Assembly (NCBI GenBank): GCA_034620365.1
Contig: JAQGEQ010000081.1
Span: 248,001 to 312,000, forward strand
Direction: 5' to 3'
DNA length: 64,000 nucleotides
Origin: Pegea sp. RAD2-039
Taxonomy: Eukaryota; Chordata; Thaliacea; Salpida; Salpidae
The translations under genes were made by a program, and so were the position numbers. The number at the start of each line of letters is the position of its first letter. The first letter of the stretch is position 1. Shown here piece after piece: positions 20,967-31,670 of this stretch. The notes under the pieces were generated by a model. That model did no database searches, was not told the DNA's origin, and saw only the letters and a list, made by a program, of their open reading frames with translations.

Positions 20967-23871
20967 TAATGGTTGTTGTTGGCTGCTAATGGTTGTTGCT
21001 AGTCGCTAATGGTTGTTGCTGGTTGCTAGTGGTTGTTGCTGGTTGGTAATAGTTGTTGCTGGCTTCTAATTGTTGGTGCTGGGTGGTATTGGCTGTTGCT
21101 GGCTGCCAGTGGTTGTTGCTGGGTGGTATTGTTTGTTGCCGGCTGCTAATGGTTGTTGCTGGTTGCAGTGGTTATTGCTGGCTGCAAGTGGTTTTTGCTG
21201 CTGTGAAGTGGTTGTTGCTGGTTGGTAATGGTTGTTTTTGGCTGCTAATGGCTGTTGCTTGTTGGTATTGGATGTTGCTTGGTGCTATTGGTTGTTGCAG
21301 GCTGCTAGTGGTTGCTATTGGTTGTTGCTTGGTGGTATTGGTTGTTGCTGTGTGCTATTGGTTGTTGCTGGGTACTAGTGGTTGTTGCTGGTTTCTAATG
21401 GTTTTTGCTGGCTACTAGTGGTGGTTGCTGGTTGGTAATAGTTGGTGCTGGGTGGTATTGGTTGTTGCTGGGTGATAGTGTTTGTTGCTGCCTGCTAATG
21501 GTTGTTACTGGTTGCAGTGGTTGTTGCTGGTTGAAAGGGTTTGTTGCTGGTTGCAAGTGATTTTTGCTTGCTGCTAATGGTTGTTGCTCCGTGGTATTGG
21601 TTGTTGCTGGGTGGTATTGGTTGTGGCTGGCTGCTAATGGTTGTTGATGCTTCGAAGTGTTTATTACTGGTTATTAATGGTTGTTGCTGGTTATTAGTGA
21701 TTGGTAGTGATTGTTGCTGGTTGCTAGTGGTTGTTGCTGGGTGGTATTGGTTGTGGCTGGCTGCTAATGGTTGTTGATGCTTTGAAGTGTTTGTTACTGG
21801 TTATTAATGGTTGTTGCTGGTTATTAGTGTTTGGTAGTGATTGTTGCTGGTTGCTAGTGGTTGTTGCTGGGTGGTATTGGTTGTTGTTGGCTGCTAAGGG
21901 TCGTTGCTAGTTGCTAATGATTGTTGCTGGTTGCTAGTGTTTGTTGCTTGGTGCTATTGGTTGTTGCTTGGTGCTATTGGTTGTTGCAGGCTGCTAGTAG
22001 TTGCTGCTGGTTGCTAGTGGTTGTTGCTGGGTGGTATTGATTGTTACTGGGTGCTAGTGGTTGTTGCTTGTTTCTAATGGATTTTGCTGGCTACTAGTGG
22101 TTGTTGCCGGCTGCAAATGGTTGTTGGTGCTTTGAAGTGGTTGTTGCTGGTTGGTAATAGTTGTTGCCGGTTTCTAAAGGTTGGTGCTGGATGGTATTGG
22201 TTGTTGCTGGCTGCCAGTGGTTGTTGCTGGGTGGTATTATTTGTTGCTGGCTGCTAATGGTTGTTGCTGGTTGCAGTTGTTGTTACTGGCTATTAGTGGT
22301 TGTTGCTGGCTGCAAGTGGTTGTTGGTGCTTTGAAGTGGTTGTTGCTGCTTTGAAGTGGTTGTTACTGGTTGGTAATTGTTGTTGCCGGTTTCTAAAGGT
22401 TGGTGCTGGGTGATATTGGTTGTTGCTGGCTGCCAGTGGTTGTTGCTGGGTGGTATTGGTTGTTGCTGGTTGCTATTGGTTGTTGCTGGGTGCTAGTGGT
22501 TGTTGCTGGTTTCTAATGGTTCTTGCTAGCTGCAAGTGGTTGTTGCTGCTTCGAAGTGGTTGTTGTTGGTTGCTAATGTTTGTTTCTGGCTGCTAGTTGG
22601 TGTTGCTGGTTGCTAGTGGTTGTTGATGATTGCTAATGGCTGTTGTTGGTTGGTAGTGGTTGTGGCTGGCTGCTAATTGTTGTTGCGGCTTCTAAGTGTT
22701 ATTTACTGGTTGTTGCTGGCTGCTAGTGGTTGTTGCTGGGTGGTATTGGTTGTTGCTGGTTGCTAGTGGTTTTTTCTGAGTGGTATTGGTTGTAGCTGGC
22801 TGCTAATGGTTGTTGCTGCTTCGAAATGTTTGTTACTGGTTATTAATGGTTGTTGCTGGTTGGTAGTGATTGTTGCTTGTTGCTACTGGTTGTTGTATGG
22901 TGGTATGGGTTGTTGCTGGTTCCTAGTGGTTGTTGCTGGGTGGTATTGGTTGTTGCTGGTTGCTGGTTGCTAATGGTTGTTGCTGCTTCGAAGTGGTTTT
23001 TGCTGGTTGGTAATGGTTGTTGTTGGCTGTTAATGGTTGTTGCTAGTTGCTAATGGTTGTTGCTGGTTGCTAGTGTTTGTTGCTTGGTGGTATTGGTTGT
23101 TGCTTGGTGCTATTGGTTGTTGCAAGCTGCTAGTGGTTGCAGCTGGTTGTTCTTGGTTGTTGCTTGGTGGTATTAGTTGTTGCTGGGTGGTATTGATTGT
23201 TACTAGGTGCTTGGGGTTGTTGCTGGTTTTTAATGGTTCTTGCTGGCTACTAGTGGTTGTTGCTGGCTGAAAGTGGTTGTTGCTGCTATGAAGTGGCTGT
23301 TGCTGATGGTAATAGTTGCTGCTGGTTTCTAATGGCTGGTGCTGGATGGTATTGGTTGTTGCGGGCTGCCAGTGGTTGTTGCTTGGTGGTATTGTTTGTT
23401 GCTGGCTGCTAATGGTTGTTGCTGGTTGCAGTGGTTGTTGCTAGCTGCAAGTGGTTGTTGCTGGTTGGTAATGGTTGTTGCTGGTTGGTACTGGTTGTTG
23501 CTGGTTGGTAATGGTTGTTGCTGGTTGCTAGTGGTTGTTGCTAGTTGCTAGTGGTTGTTGCTGGTTGCTAGTGGTTGTTGCTGCTTTGAAGTGGCTGTTG
23601 CTGGTTGGTAATGGTTGTTGTTGGCTGCTAATGGTTGTTGCTTGGTGCTATTGGTTGTTGCAGGCTGCTAGTTGTTCTTGGTTGTTGCTTGGTGGTATTG
23701 GTTGTTGCTGGGTGCTATTGGTTGTTGCTGGTTTCTAATGGCTGGTGCTGGATGGTATTGGTTGTTGCTGGCTGCAAGTGGCTGTTGCTGCTTCGAAGTG
23801 GTTGTTGCTGGCTGCTAATGGTTGTTGCTGGTTGCTAGTGCGTGTTGCTTGTTGCTAGTGGTTCTTGGTAG
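20967..23871. repeat. Large minisatellite, 20-bp unit, about 145 copies
   Basis: The unit is close to GGTTGTTGCTGGTTGCTAGT, with recurring variants ending in GGGTGGTATT, GGCTGCTAAT and GCTTCGAAGT. The plus strand is G/T-rich with a GG or GGG run every 5-10 bases. The period of 20 is not a multiple of three, so all forward frames stay open for stretches and yield Cys/Trp/Leu/Val-rich ORFs of 65-120 codons that are artefacts. Variants are interspersed and some longer blocks repeat internally (for example 21600-21720 and 21735-21840), which suggests growth by block duplication. The left border is an A+T-rich inverted-repeat stretch (20925-20966); the right border is the POLR2I 3' end. Confidence 0.97.
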
Positions 23872-24004
23872 CAAAATTTTGATGTTGAACAACTTTTTAA
23901 TGAAAAAAAAGAAGTATGCAATTTTTGCAACATATCGTTTTCTGCGAACAAGACACGAAATGAAAGCAAAAAGAAGCAGATGACGTCATGGAATAGAATC
24001 ATCA
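23872..24004 (-). terminator. POLR2I 3' UTR and likely polyadenylation signal
   Basis: About 130 bp separate the stop codon from the edge of the minisatellite. An ATTAAA hexamer lies on the minus strand at 23901-23896, so cleavage would fall close to the array border near 23871. The 3' UTR also holds a TGACGTCA. This is the best signal I see; no AATAAA lies in between. Confidence 0.55.
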
Positions 24005-24116
24005 TTAAGTCCAACGATGGCCACAAGAGGAGTTTGTACAAACAAAGTACAACTTCATCCCTGCCTCGTCTCTAGCTGATTCAGACTGGAAGAACACTGC
24101 TTCTTTATGGTGACAC
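24005..24116 (-). other. POLR2I: POLR2I coding exon 4
   Basis: This 112-nt exon encodes 36 residues, from [15 protein letters not shown] to SSCGHRWT, then TAA. It carries the C-terminal zinc ribbon. The plus strand has a TGACGTCA site just 3' of the stop codon. Confidence 0.97.
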
Positions 24117-25132
24117 CTAGTGGCAAAAATGAGCGCTGAAGAGCTTAGAGAGCTGATGACTTACTTAGGGCAGGGATTATCCTTTGTTCTTGGCAAGGTT
24201 GGATCCTGGGCTACATCAGGATTGATTTGAGACAATTCATCAACCTCATGTACAACTTTGTTGACATAAACACAAGGATTATCTGCCTTGATTTGAAAAC
24301 CACAATTGCGACACTAAAATGAACTAATTCATAAAAATGTTCATTGTAACTATTTCAATTTTCAACCAGCTATAAAAATGAATAACTCACAGCATACAGC
24401 AACTCTTTATTAATTTTGTCTTCTTTTGGATACAGCATGTTATTACTAAAAAAACACAAATTCAATGAATAAAAAAATAAAAATATCATTAGAAACATAA
24501 ACCAGCAAATAATTTTGAAACAGTAGATAAGAAAACCATAATTTTGTCTTATTAATTAGTTTAGTATAAATAATATTTTTATAACTTGTTCACCAAAAAA
24601 GGATTTTTATTTGATTTTCAAATCAATAAAACAAAATTGGATATTGGAAAATAATGAAAAAATAAAAAAGAAAATATAGTAGAAAAGAATATTTCATATT
24701 TTTCTTTTCCACTCATTAGTTATGGTATATTTTATATAAATAAAATAAAAAAAACTTTAGAATAAAACTTTATAAAAAACTGGAATAAATAATATATTTC
24801 ATATTTATGAAAATAAAACTTACTAAAACATGAATTAATAAGTCTAATTGACTTTATTATGCTTATTATATAATACTAATTATAATCATAAAATAATAAG
24901 ATAAATTACTACAAATTTATATTTTGAATAGTCTTTTAAAGTTATAGAAGACTTTTGAAGATAAATAATAAAATTAGAAATAAAATAGTACATAAGGATT
25001 AAAAAATATGGTAAGTACTTTATGTAGATATATTTCTAATAAAATTATAGAATTGAAAAACTAATAAAACAATTTTTACCATTCTTGACAGAACTTTATT
25101 CCAATAAAATTAGGCCCTCTGCTTGAACTCAT
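24005..25132 (-). CDS. POLR2I: RNA polymerase II subunit RPB9 (POLR2I), complete, four coding exons
   Basis: Coding exons on the minus strand are 25132-25080, 24445-24391, 24313-24165 and 24116-24005 (stop TAA at 24007-24005), giving 122 residues; human POLR2I has 125. Donors read GTAAAA, GTGAGT and GTAAGT, and every acceptor is AG; the reading frame is kept across all three joins. The N-terminal zinc ribbon is C15-x2-C18 and C37-x2-C40, with [10 protein letters not shown] between. The linker carries [13 protein letters not shown] and DPTLPRT. The C-terminal TFIIS-like ribbon is C84-x2-C87 and C112-x4-C117, followed by GHRW. RPB9 is a small subunit of nuclear RNA polymerase II involved in start-site choice, elongation and proofreading; that role is family knowledge. 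The start is the first ATG in frame after an upstream stop. The protein ends at ...HRWT without the final Glu of human and fly. No single exon gives a 60-residue ORF, so ORF calling misses the gene. Confidence 0.97.
24117..24164 (-). other. POLR2I intron 3 (48 bp)
   Basis: GTAAGT donor, CCACTAG acceptor, phase 2. At 48 nt it is close to the lower limit for animal introns. The plus strand across it has a 34-codon ORF that is only a shadow. Confidence 0.95.
24165..24313 (-). other. POLR2I: POLR2I coding exon 3
   Basis: This 149-nt exon encodes 49 residues from [14 protein letters not shown] to ...NPCP and two bases of Lys86. It holds the second half of the first zinc ribbon, the linker and the first Cys of the second ribbon. 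The donor is a consensus GTAAGT. Confidence 0.97.
24314..24390 (-). other. POLR2I intron 2 (77 bp)
   Basis: GTGAGT donor, TTCATTTTAG acceptor, phase 0. It separates the ...LLYA and CRNC codons. Confidence 0.95.
24391..24445 (-). other. POLR2I: POLR2I coding exon 2
   Basis: This 55-nt exon completes Cys18 and encodes [18 protein letters not shown], matching the human [18 protein letters not shown] segment. It ends in phase 0 before donor GTGAGT. Confidence 0.96.
24446..25079 (-). other. POLR2I intron 1 (634 bp)
   Basis: This A+T-rich intron runs from GTAAAA to TTTTTTTAG. I see no exon, RNA gene or module-family copy inside it. It is about ten times longer than the other two introns of the gene. 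Confidence 0.9.
25080..25132 (-). other. POLR2I: POLR2I coding exon 1
   Basis: It encodes 17 residues from [17 protein letters not shown] plus the first two bases of Cys18, so it ends in phase 2. The donor is GTAAAA, weaker than the other two. The N-terminus is two residues shorter than human up to the conserved F(V/I)GI(R/K)FC block. No convincing acceptor lies just upstream of the ATG, so a 5' UTR contiguous with this exon is likely but not proven. Confidence 0.93.
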
Positions 25133-26799
25133 TTTTTTCTTTATTGAAATAAAATCAATAAATAAAAGATGTAGTTATAAAGCTACAACAAACTGGACAT
25201 CACTATTGATTTCAATAAGTTTAACATTCAGCATTCAAAATATAAAAAAACTATATTTTGTTCTTCATTAGAAAACTATACAATTATTAAATCGTTTGAT
25301 TGTAGTTAATATTAAATACAAAAACAAATATATATATTTATTTAGAACGACTTTTCCAGACTTATTAAAATTAATAAGTTTTCTTTAATGTTTGAATAAC
25401 TATTTAAAATCCAATTTCTTGGCAAGAACTATTTGAATCATTCCTAGATTTGTTAAAGATCAAGAAAATCGTTTGATCATTGTTTAACCTTCATCATATT
25501 TCCTTTTCAATTTTCATTAGTAGGAAATGCTAAATTCTAACGCGAAATTTGCGATTGTAAAGCAAATTAAAAAGCTGTTTTTTGTTAAATTACTGTTTTT
25601 AAGTAATAATGATAATAAGTTGAGTTGCTTCATTTGCTAATGTGAATTTTTTTGAAACGAAAAATATGTTGGAAGAAAATTTATAAAGTTTCAAATAGAA
25701 AGTTGAAAACAGTTTCATTCAAATCATAACAAGTAGTATATCGACGCTATATTTAAAATAAAAACAAGTCTCTAAAACAAAATCAGTGAACCGAAACTTT
25801 TTCAGTCTGTTATGAAGTTTGATTAGATTTGATAAATAAAATATGATATGAAAATAAAACAGTTTGCTGAAAAATTACTATTGCCAAGAAGTTTCTGAGC
25901 TATATAAAATTGTAATCACATCAAAACCAGTAAATCAAACTTTTATTAAAATAACAGAATTAACAACTTTATGTTTCACTTCTGTATGTGATAAAAATTA
26001 TTTTTAGAATTAATTAAGAGGATGCAATTTTAATGACGTTTAAAAAAAAACTATTGAAAAGACATTCTAATATTTCAACTATAAATAAAAAGAAAATTAA
26101 GAACAATTTTCTTTCAAAAAAAACAATGTTGTAGATATTTTCTAGATTTTGATGTTTAAAAAAACGAATAATAATAGAAATGAAATAAGGATAAAATTAA
26201 TTTACTTTTTCGAATTTTGAATATTTTTAGCAAATGTTATTATTTATTACTTTATTTTCATGCAAATTAAGTATCAGTAATGTTGTTTTACAAAAGATCT
26301 TTTTCAATGTTTTTCAAGAATGATAATATTATGAAAAAGTAAAAATAAACAAAATAAATAAAATTATTAAGGAATAAAAACAGTAGCTTTTATTAGCAAA
26401 TTTAAAATTAAAATTATATAAATATTAAAATTTCATAAAAACAAAGAATATTTTTGAAAACAATCCAAATCTATTTCCTGTTTTGTTTTTCTCCATTAAT
26501 AGCTTTCCGAAAATAAATTTACTTCAAAATATTTCACATTGAAATTTCTAGCTTTGGATAAATCTAAGTTTTCAATAAAATTTACTTTTAAGGAAATTTT
26601 AGAATAAAAATTAATACTTTTATTTTTGAAAAAAACTTTTTATTAGCAGATAAAATTGTTCTACTTTTGTTAAATTAAAAGTAAACGAAAAAGGAGAAAA
26701 AGTAATTTATGAACTTTCTTTGAGTTAGCTATTTTAATGAATACTATTAAATCTGTTTTCTAAAAGATTATTAAAGAAATAATTTTGATTTTAAGAAAT
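25133..26799. other. Unique A+T-rich DNA upstream of POLR2I
   Basis: It is free of the module families. I see no exon or RNA gene. It should hold the POLR2I promoter and 5' UTR, but no distinct TATA or GC box stands out near the start codon. Confidence 0.6.
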
Positions 26800-27090
26800 A
26801 ATTGTATTTCTTTAATGGATTAATTTATAAGAACTCATCATTAAAATCATTATCATTAAGATCAACATCTTACCAATATCTGCATTTGATGCTCATCTTC
26901 ATTTTCCAAAAACTCTCCTTTCAAACTAAAAAACACACAAATCAATCACTGATGACGTCGCATGTTGATGACGTTATCTTCAATCGACACCAGATGTTAT
27001 TTTGAACTCATCAACTTCTGGCTTATTCATCTTTGTCAAAGATCGTGTTCCACTTCGCAGTGAGATCTTGTGGATTTTAAATCTGTTTTT
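26800..27090. promoter_or_regulatory. G+C-richer patch with paired CRE-like sites; possible promoter or exon
   Basis: Two direct copies of TGATGACGT (26949 and 26965 region) lie in a patch richer in G+C than its surroundings. On the minus strand an open stretch LKGEFLENEDEHQMQIL lies between TTTTTTAG and GTAAGA. On the plus strand an open frame runs from about 26980 to 27140 with no stop. Neither was recognised. An upstream promoter or 5' exon of POLR2I, or a fragment of another gene, are both possible. The patch sits between two similar 40-bp stretches (26747 and 27077). Confidence 0.35.
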
Positions 27091-27204
27091 GAGGAGATTA
27101 TTAAAACAGAATTATAATGTAGAATGTATCAGTCTTAGATAATTACACAATGAAAGTTCTCTATTTTTGGTATCGACCACTTGTCAATATATTATTATTA
27201 CAGT

Positions 27205-28640
27205 ATGTGGCTCTCAACAAAAATAACTTTTAAATTTTATAAGGAAATTTCTTAAGGATAATGCATGTAATATAATTTCAAAATTATACTTTCTAAAATT
27301 AAATTGTAAAATTTTATGAAGTATATCTTTTAAAACACAATACCTTTACGATTTTAGTTTGACTCTAATATAGCTAGAAAGCAAATACTAACTATATGAA
27401 GAAACTCACATTTACCGTTTTTTCAATAAATGAAATAAAAGGTGAATATACTAAAGTTTATTTAACTTTAACAAAAAATAACTACATTAAAAATAACATA
27501 AAAATTTACAACTATCCCAAGTATTAGGAGAAAAAATTGGTTTTCTTAGTTTAACTATTCTTTAAATAATGTTATTTGAAAGTATTATTATCTTTAACAA
27601 ACAACAATCAGTAGATTAACAAAACTGAAATTTCTCTGCTACAATTTCTTTTTAATGTTTCTTACGAAAATTTTCTAACAAAAGAAAGTAGAATAATAAG
27701 TAAATGTTGTAGCGCTTCAGAACAACGACAGCAAATATATTTAAATTAGTCATAATTATCTAAACCGAGATATAAATTTCATTTCAATACAAAATCTTTT
27801 ATAATGCTTCACTAGCATCAATGTTATTTACCGTAAAATCACCCATAAGAAGAAACGGGCTCCAAATATAAAAACTTTCTGGATGGATGCATCTACGCAG
27901 ATTGCGTCAAATATCAAACCTTATATATAAAGTGGTGTGAAAATAATTTGCATTTTTCGCAGTTTAGAAAAAATATTCAACAAATAAATTGTAAAAAAAA
28001 GATTTTTAAAAATTTATTAAAAAATCAAAATAAAACTTTCTAATAAAAATCTTTTCTATAAATTAAACTTGTTATTACAGCAACTAATTTTGAAGAACTG
28101 TCTTGGTTGTTTTCTAATGCAATTATTTTATAGAATTTCGCCAATTAATAACTTTCATTTTAAGGAAAAAGAACTTTTCTAAGTAACAAAGTATTTATGT
28201 TTAAAAGTAACTTTAGGAAAAATGTCCTTACAAAATGCTTAAAAGTTTAAATGATTTTGAAATTTAAGGGAAACAAAAAACGTGAAAAACAATAGAATAT
28301 ATAAATAAATTCTATCTGCATTTTCTTTTCTAAGTCGATTTGTTAATAGTAAATAGAGATTAAGATCTACAAAAAATTAATCTATTAGCGTTTGTTTTAG
28401 ATTATAGGTAGCTTATTTAATATTGTGAATCACACAATTTCGTAATTTTTCGATTTTACTTTTTTTAAAAAAAAATCAAATAAGTTTAAAATAAATACAT
28501 AATTAATTTGAAGTTGGTAAGTATAACTGTTTTAAAATTTGAAATATTAGTAAATATATTATTATAAAAAGTTTCAAATGAAATTGTTTGTTTCTATGTT
28601 TACGTAATCTAAATTTTAATGATTTTAGTTAATTTGTTTT
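27205..28640 (+). repeat. Module block B-C, copy 2, with internal deletion
   Basis: It follows 1145-3150 closely but jumps at about 27937, from AAAGTGGT to GTGAAAATAATTTGCATTTTTCGCAG. It therefore loses the TTTGTGGTG core of cassette B and all of cassette C. Confidence 0.85.
27805..27940 (+). repeat. Cassette B5, truncated before the core
   Basis: The hairpin CACCCATAAGAAGAAACGGG has one mismatch in the stem. TTATATATAAAGTGG is intact, after which the block jumps to another module. Confidence 0.65.
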
Positions 28641-29680
28641 TAGTTATAATGAATTATATAACAACAAAAATTTATATAAATAATAATGAAGTTACTTCCA
28701 AAGAACCCATTAAAATTATTTTTTGCATTTTGATTTTATAATAAATTTTTCTATGAAATATTTATAAAATAATCAAAACTTTATCAGTTTTATCCAAAAA
28801 CTTTTTGAAATATATTTTGTAATCAAATATACTTTAAAGTAAATTGCAATTTCCTTGAAAGAATAATAATACTTTTTTTAGTTAGTCAATAAAAACAAGA
28901 AGTTATTACTAGATTTAAATAGTTTAGATGAAATGTAACAAAAATTAATACTTTAAAGCTAATAAAAAGGTTTACAGCTGTCACAAAATTATTTCTAAAA
29001 ATTAAAATATTTTTCTTAGTTTTAATTAAAATTCTGAAATCTAAATTTAAATTTTAATTAAAAACCGTTTTTTCTTATGCATAAAATACAACAAGGACGT
29101 CATTATGCAGTTTTTTTACTGATTTCGAAAATATTATTAGAATTAAATGTTTCATGGTAATTTTCAAAGGTTTTCGATAGAATGTAGCGTTTCTGGTTTT
29201 TGTTTTTAAAATGAAAACTTGCTTTGATAAATTACAGAAATCTACTTTTGTTTTACAAAAGTAAACAAATATTAATTAAAAACAAAACTAAAAAAAAATA
29301 TTGAGCAGTTTTTCATAAATCTGTTAACTTATTGTTTGATAAATAAATAACAGTATGATAAACTTCTGACTAGTTTTTCTTAGATGTATATAAGAAGTTA
29401 AATTTGAAAAAAAAAATTAATTTCCAAATTGACTACTTGTGTAAATACTGTGAAGTTGTTTTGGCTTCAACAGTTCTGATTGACTAACTTTTTACAAAAA
29501 CTTTTTTCAATTATAACTGAAAACTGTTCAGCTTCAGAAAGAATGCATAGAAAAGTAAAACAATAAGTAAAAGATGCAACTAGTTTGCAGCACTTCAAAA
29601 ATCAATAGCAGATTGTTTAAATAAGTGATAATCATTTAAACACAGATAGCAACTTAGTTTTAATAAAAAAATCTTTTATA

Positions 29681-29850
29681 ATGCTTCACTAGCATAAAGA
29701 TTATTTACCATAAAATCACCCGTAACAACTAACGGGTTCCAAAAAAAATAACAATTTTGACGTTGATAAGCAGATTGTATTAAATCTCAAACATTATATA
29801 TCAAGTGGTTTTAATCCTATGTTTGTGGTGCTGAACAACAATAATTTTAA
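29681..29850 (+). repeat. Cassette B6
   Basis: Hairpin CACCCGTAACAACTAACGGG, TTATATATCAAGTGG and ATGTTTGTGGTGCTGAA. All three parts are kept. Confidence 0.68.
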
Positions 29851-30210
29851 AATTTTTTTAAGTAAATTTTAAAGGACAATTCGTGTAAATTAATATTAGA
29901 ATTATATTTTCTAAGAATCACTCAAAGTATCTTTTAGTCTTCTCACTCAAAAACACATAAACCCTTATAAAATATATCCTGTGCGTAATTATACTAAGGT
30001 GCACCTTATGAATACCAATAGTACTTACTCCGTGAACTTACTAACTTTGTAATATTTCATTTAAGATAGTCTAAAAATAAATGATAAACACTAAATAATA
30101 TAAATAAATACTAACTACAGTCTCTACTTCTTCACACAAATGTTTTACGAAACAAGTTGTTTTCATGTTTATTTTTATTATTATTATTCTTAGTATAGCT
30201 ATTATTATAG

Positions 30211-30355
30211 TCAACTGATTATATCAGTCTCAAAATGTTAAACGGAAGATGGGAAACTTCAAATAACCTTTCCACTGGTAAAGCTAACCTTATTAATAAG
30301 GCTGTTTTAGTCCCAAATTTGTGGGTTGAAAAATGAAAAAAGTAAAAGTCATGAA
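30211..30355 (+). repeat. Cassette A6
   Basis: Closest to A1, sharing AACGGAAGATGGGAAACTTC. The box reads TTATTAATAAGG and the core AAATTTGTGGGTTGAA. Confidence 0.7.
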
Positions 30356-30776
30356 AACCAACATTAAAAATAATATGTTTTATTTAATTGTTTGATTTTT
30401 TAATAATGAATTAAAGTTTTTGATTTTATTTAAAAAACAACGAAACCACAATCTTTAGTAAATTTTGTATGTAAAAAAATATTTCTTTGCAATACTAAAG
30501 TAAGAAAAGAATATATCTCTTAAATAGAAGTAATTGTAATGAAACACTCCTTGTCTTATTAGATTTGAAATTAGAGGTAAAGTAGTAACTTAAATTTTAA
30601 CGAGTTAATTGATTGGGGTCAACCCATATTATATCGCAAGGGATACAGATAGTAAAGCATTTCATTGTTTAAATAAACATGAAATGAAATTGCTTAAAAG
30701 TTTAAGGATCTTTTTAAGTAAATTTAAATTGTTGGAGTTATGTAATACTTACTATTTATAAAAATGTTTCTATTTA

Positions 30777-30842
30777 GCTTCACTAAGATTAGCAATATTT
30801 ATCTTTAAGTCAGCCGTAAAAAAAACGGGTTACGAAATAAAA
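30777..30842 (+). repeat. Half cassette B7, hairpin only
   Basis: Same as B3, as part of the 2-kb duplication. Confidence 0.65.
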
Positions 30843-31535
30843 AGAACAACACAAACTAGAATGTGGATTCAAGTTTAATGCATACACAAATCATTAATGA
30901 CAGAAGTTGTTCATGACAAGTGTAATAATTTTAATAATTTGTTTTAAATACCTTATTGAACTTTGTTTAAATGTATCCTTGACTCGTAATATATTAACAA
31001 GGTTATATTTGTCATTAATATGATTGTCAGCACAAAATTTAGCAGATAAACAGTCTAAAATCTTTTCTATAAGAGCTAAGTAGCACCCATTAATATTTAA
31101 TAGCACTTAACAAATTATTCTTGCTTTAAAATGTATTTTCAGAATTAGAAAAAAAAGTTAAAATCAAGTACCAACAGCGTAAGCTAGCGATTGTTGTGAT
31201 TTACAAACATATTGTTGGATTTTTAAGAAACAAAAAACTAAACCAAAAAACAAACATCACTTGATTTTGTTATTAGCGAGCAATTGTATAGAAGATAATA
31301 TCAGCCCTTTAATTATTTGCTGCAATGTTCTGTTATGCTAAAACGATTAAAATACTCTTCCACGTGCAATAGTTGTAAAACTTTGCTAACTTCTGTAATG
31401 AACGTTTTAAAAATTAAAATGTGCGCTTACTCTGCAAAAATTATAATTTTAAAAAGTTGAAAAATTAAAAAAAAGTTAAAATTAGCCAAGGGTATTAATC
31501 TCTGAGAAATGATTATTAAAAAATTCAATTTTTTT

Positions 31536-31670
31536 TCAAGTCTACACCACAAACACTAGACTATAAGATTCTTTTAAATAATAGTATACTCGAAACGTAA
31601 CACATATGTACGGTTGGTTATATCAGGCAATCTTTTATTAATTTGAAGTTGAATAAGTTTCAACAAATTT
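31536..31670 (-). repeat. Reverse cassette G5
   Basis: Partner of G1 in the 2-kb duplication. Core TGTTTGTGGTGTAGAC intact. Confidence 0.6.

Noticed and set aside
21053-21777. Cys/Trp/Leu-rich ORFs in the minisatellite as a secreted peptide family
   Set aside because: They follow from a stop-free 20-bp tandem repeat, appear in all three forward frames and overlap each other.
23835-24041. 68-codon minus-strand ORF over the POLR2I end
   Set aside because: It lies in another frame over exon 4 and the 3' UTR; the zinc-ribbon frame is the real one.
24129-24233. 34-codon plus-strand ORF starting [16 protein letters not shown]
   Set aside because: It is the antisense of POLR2I intron 3 and exon 3.
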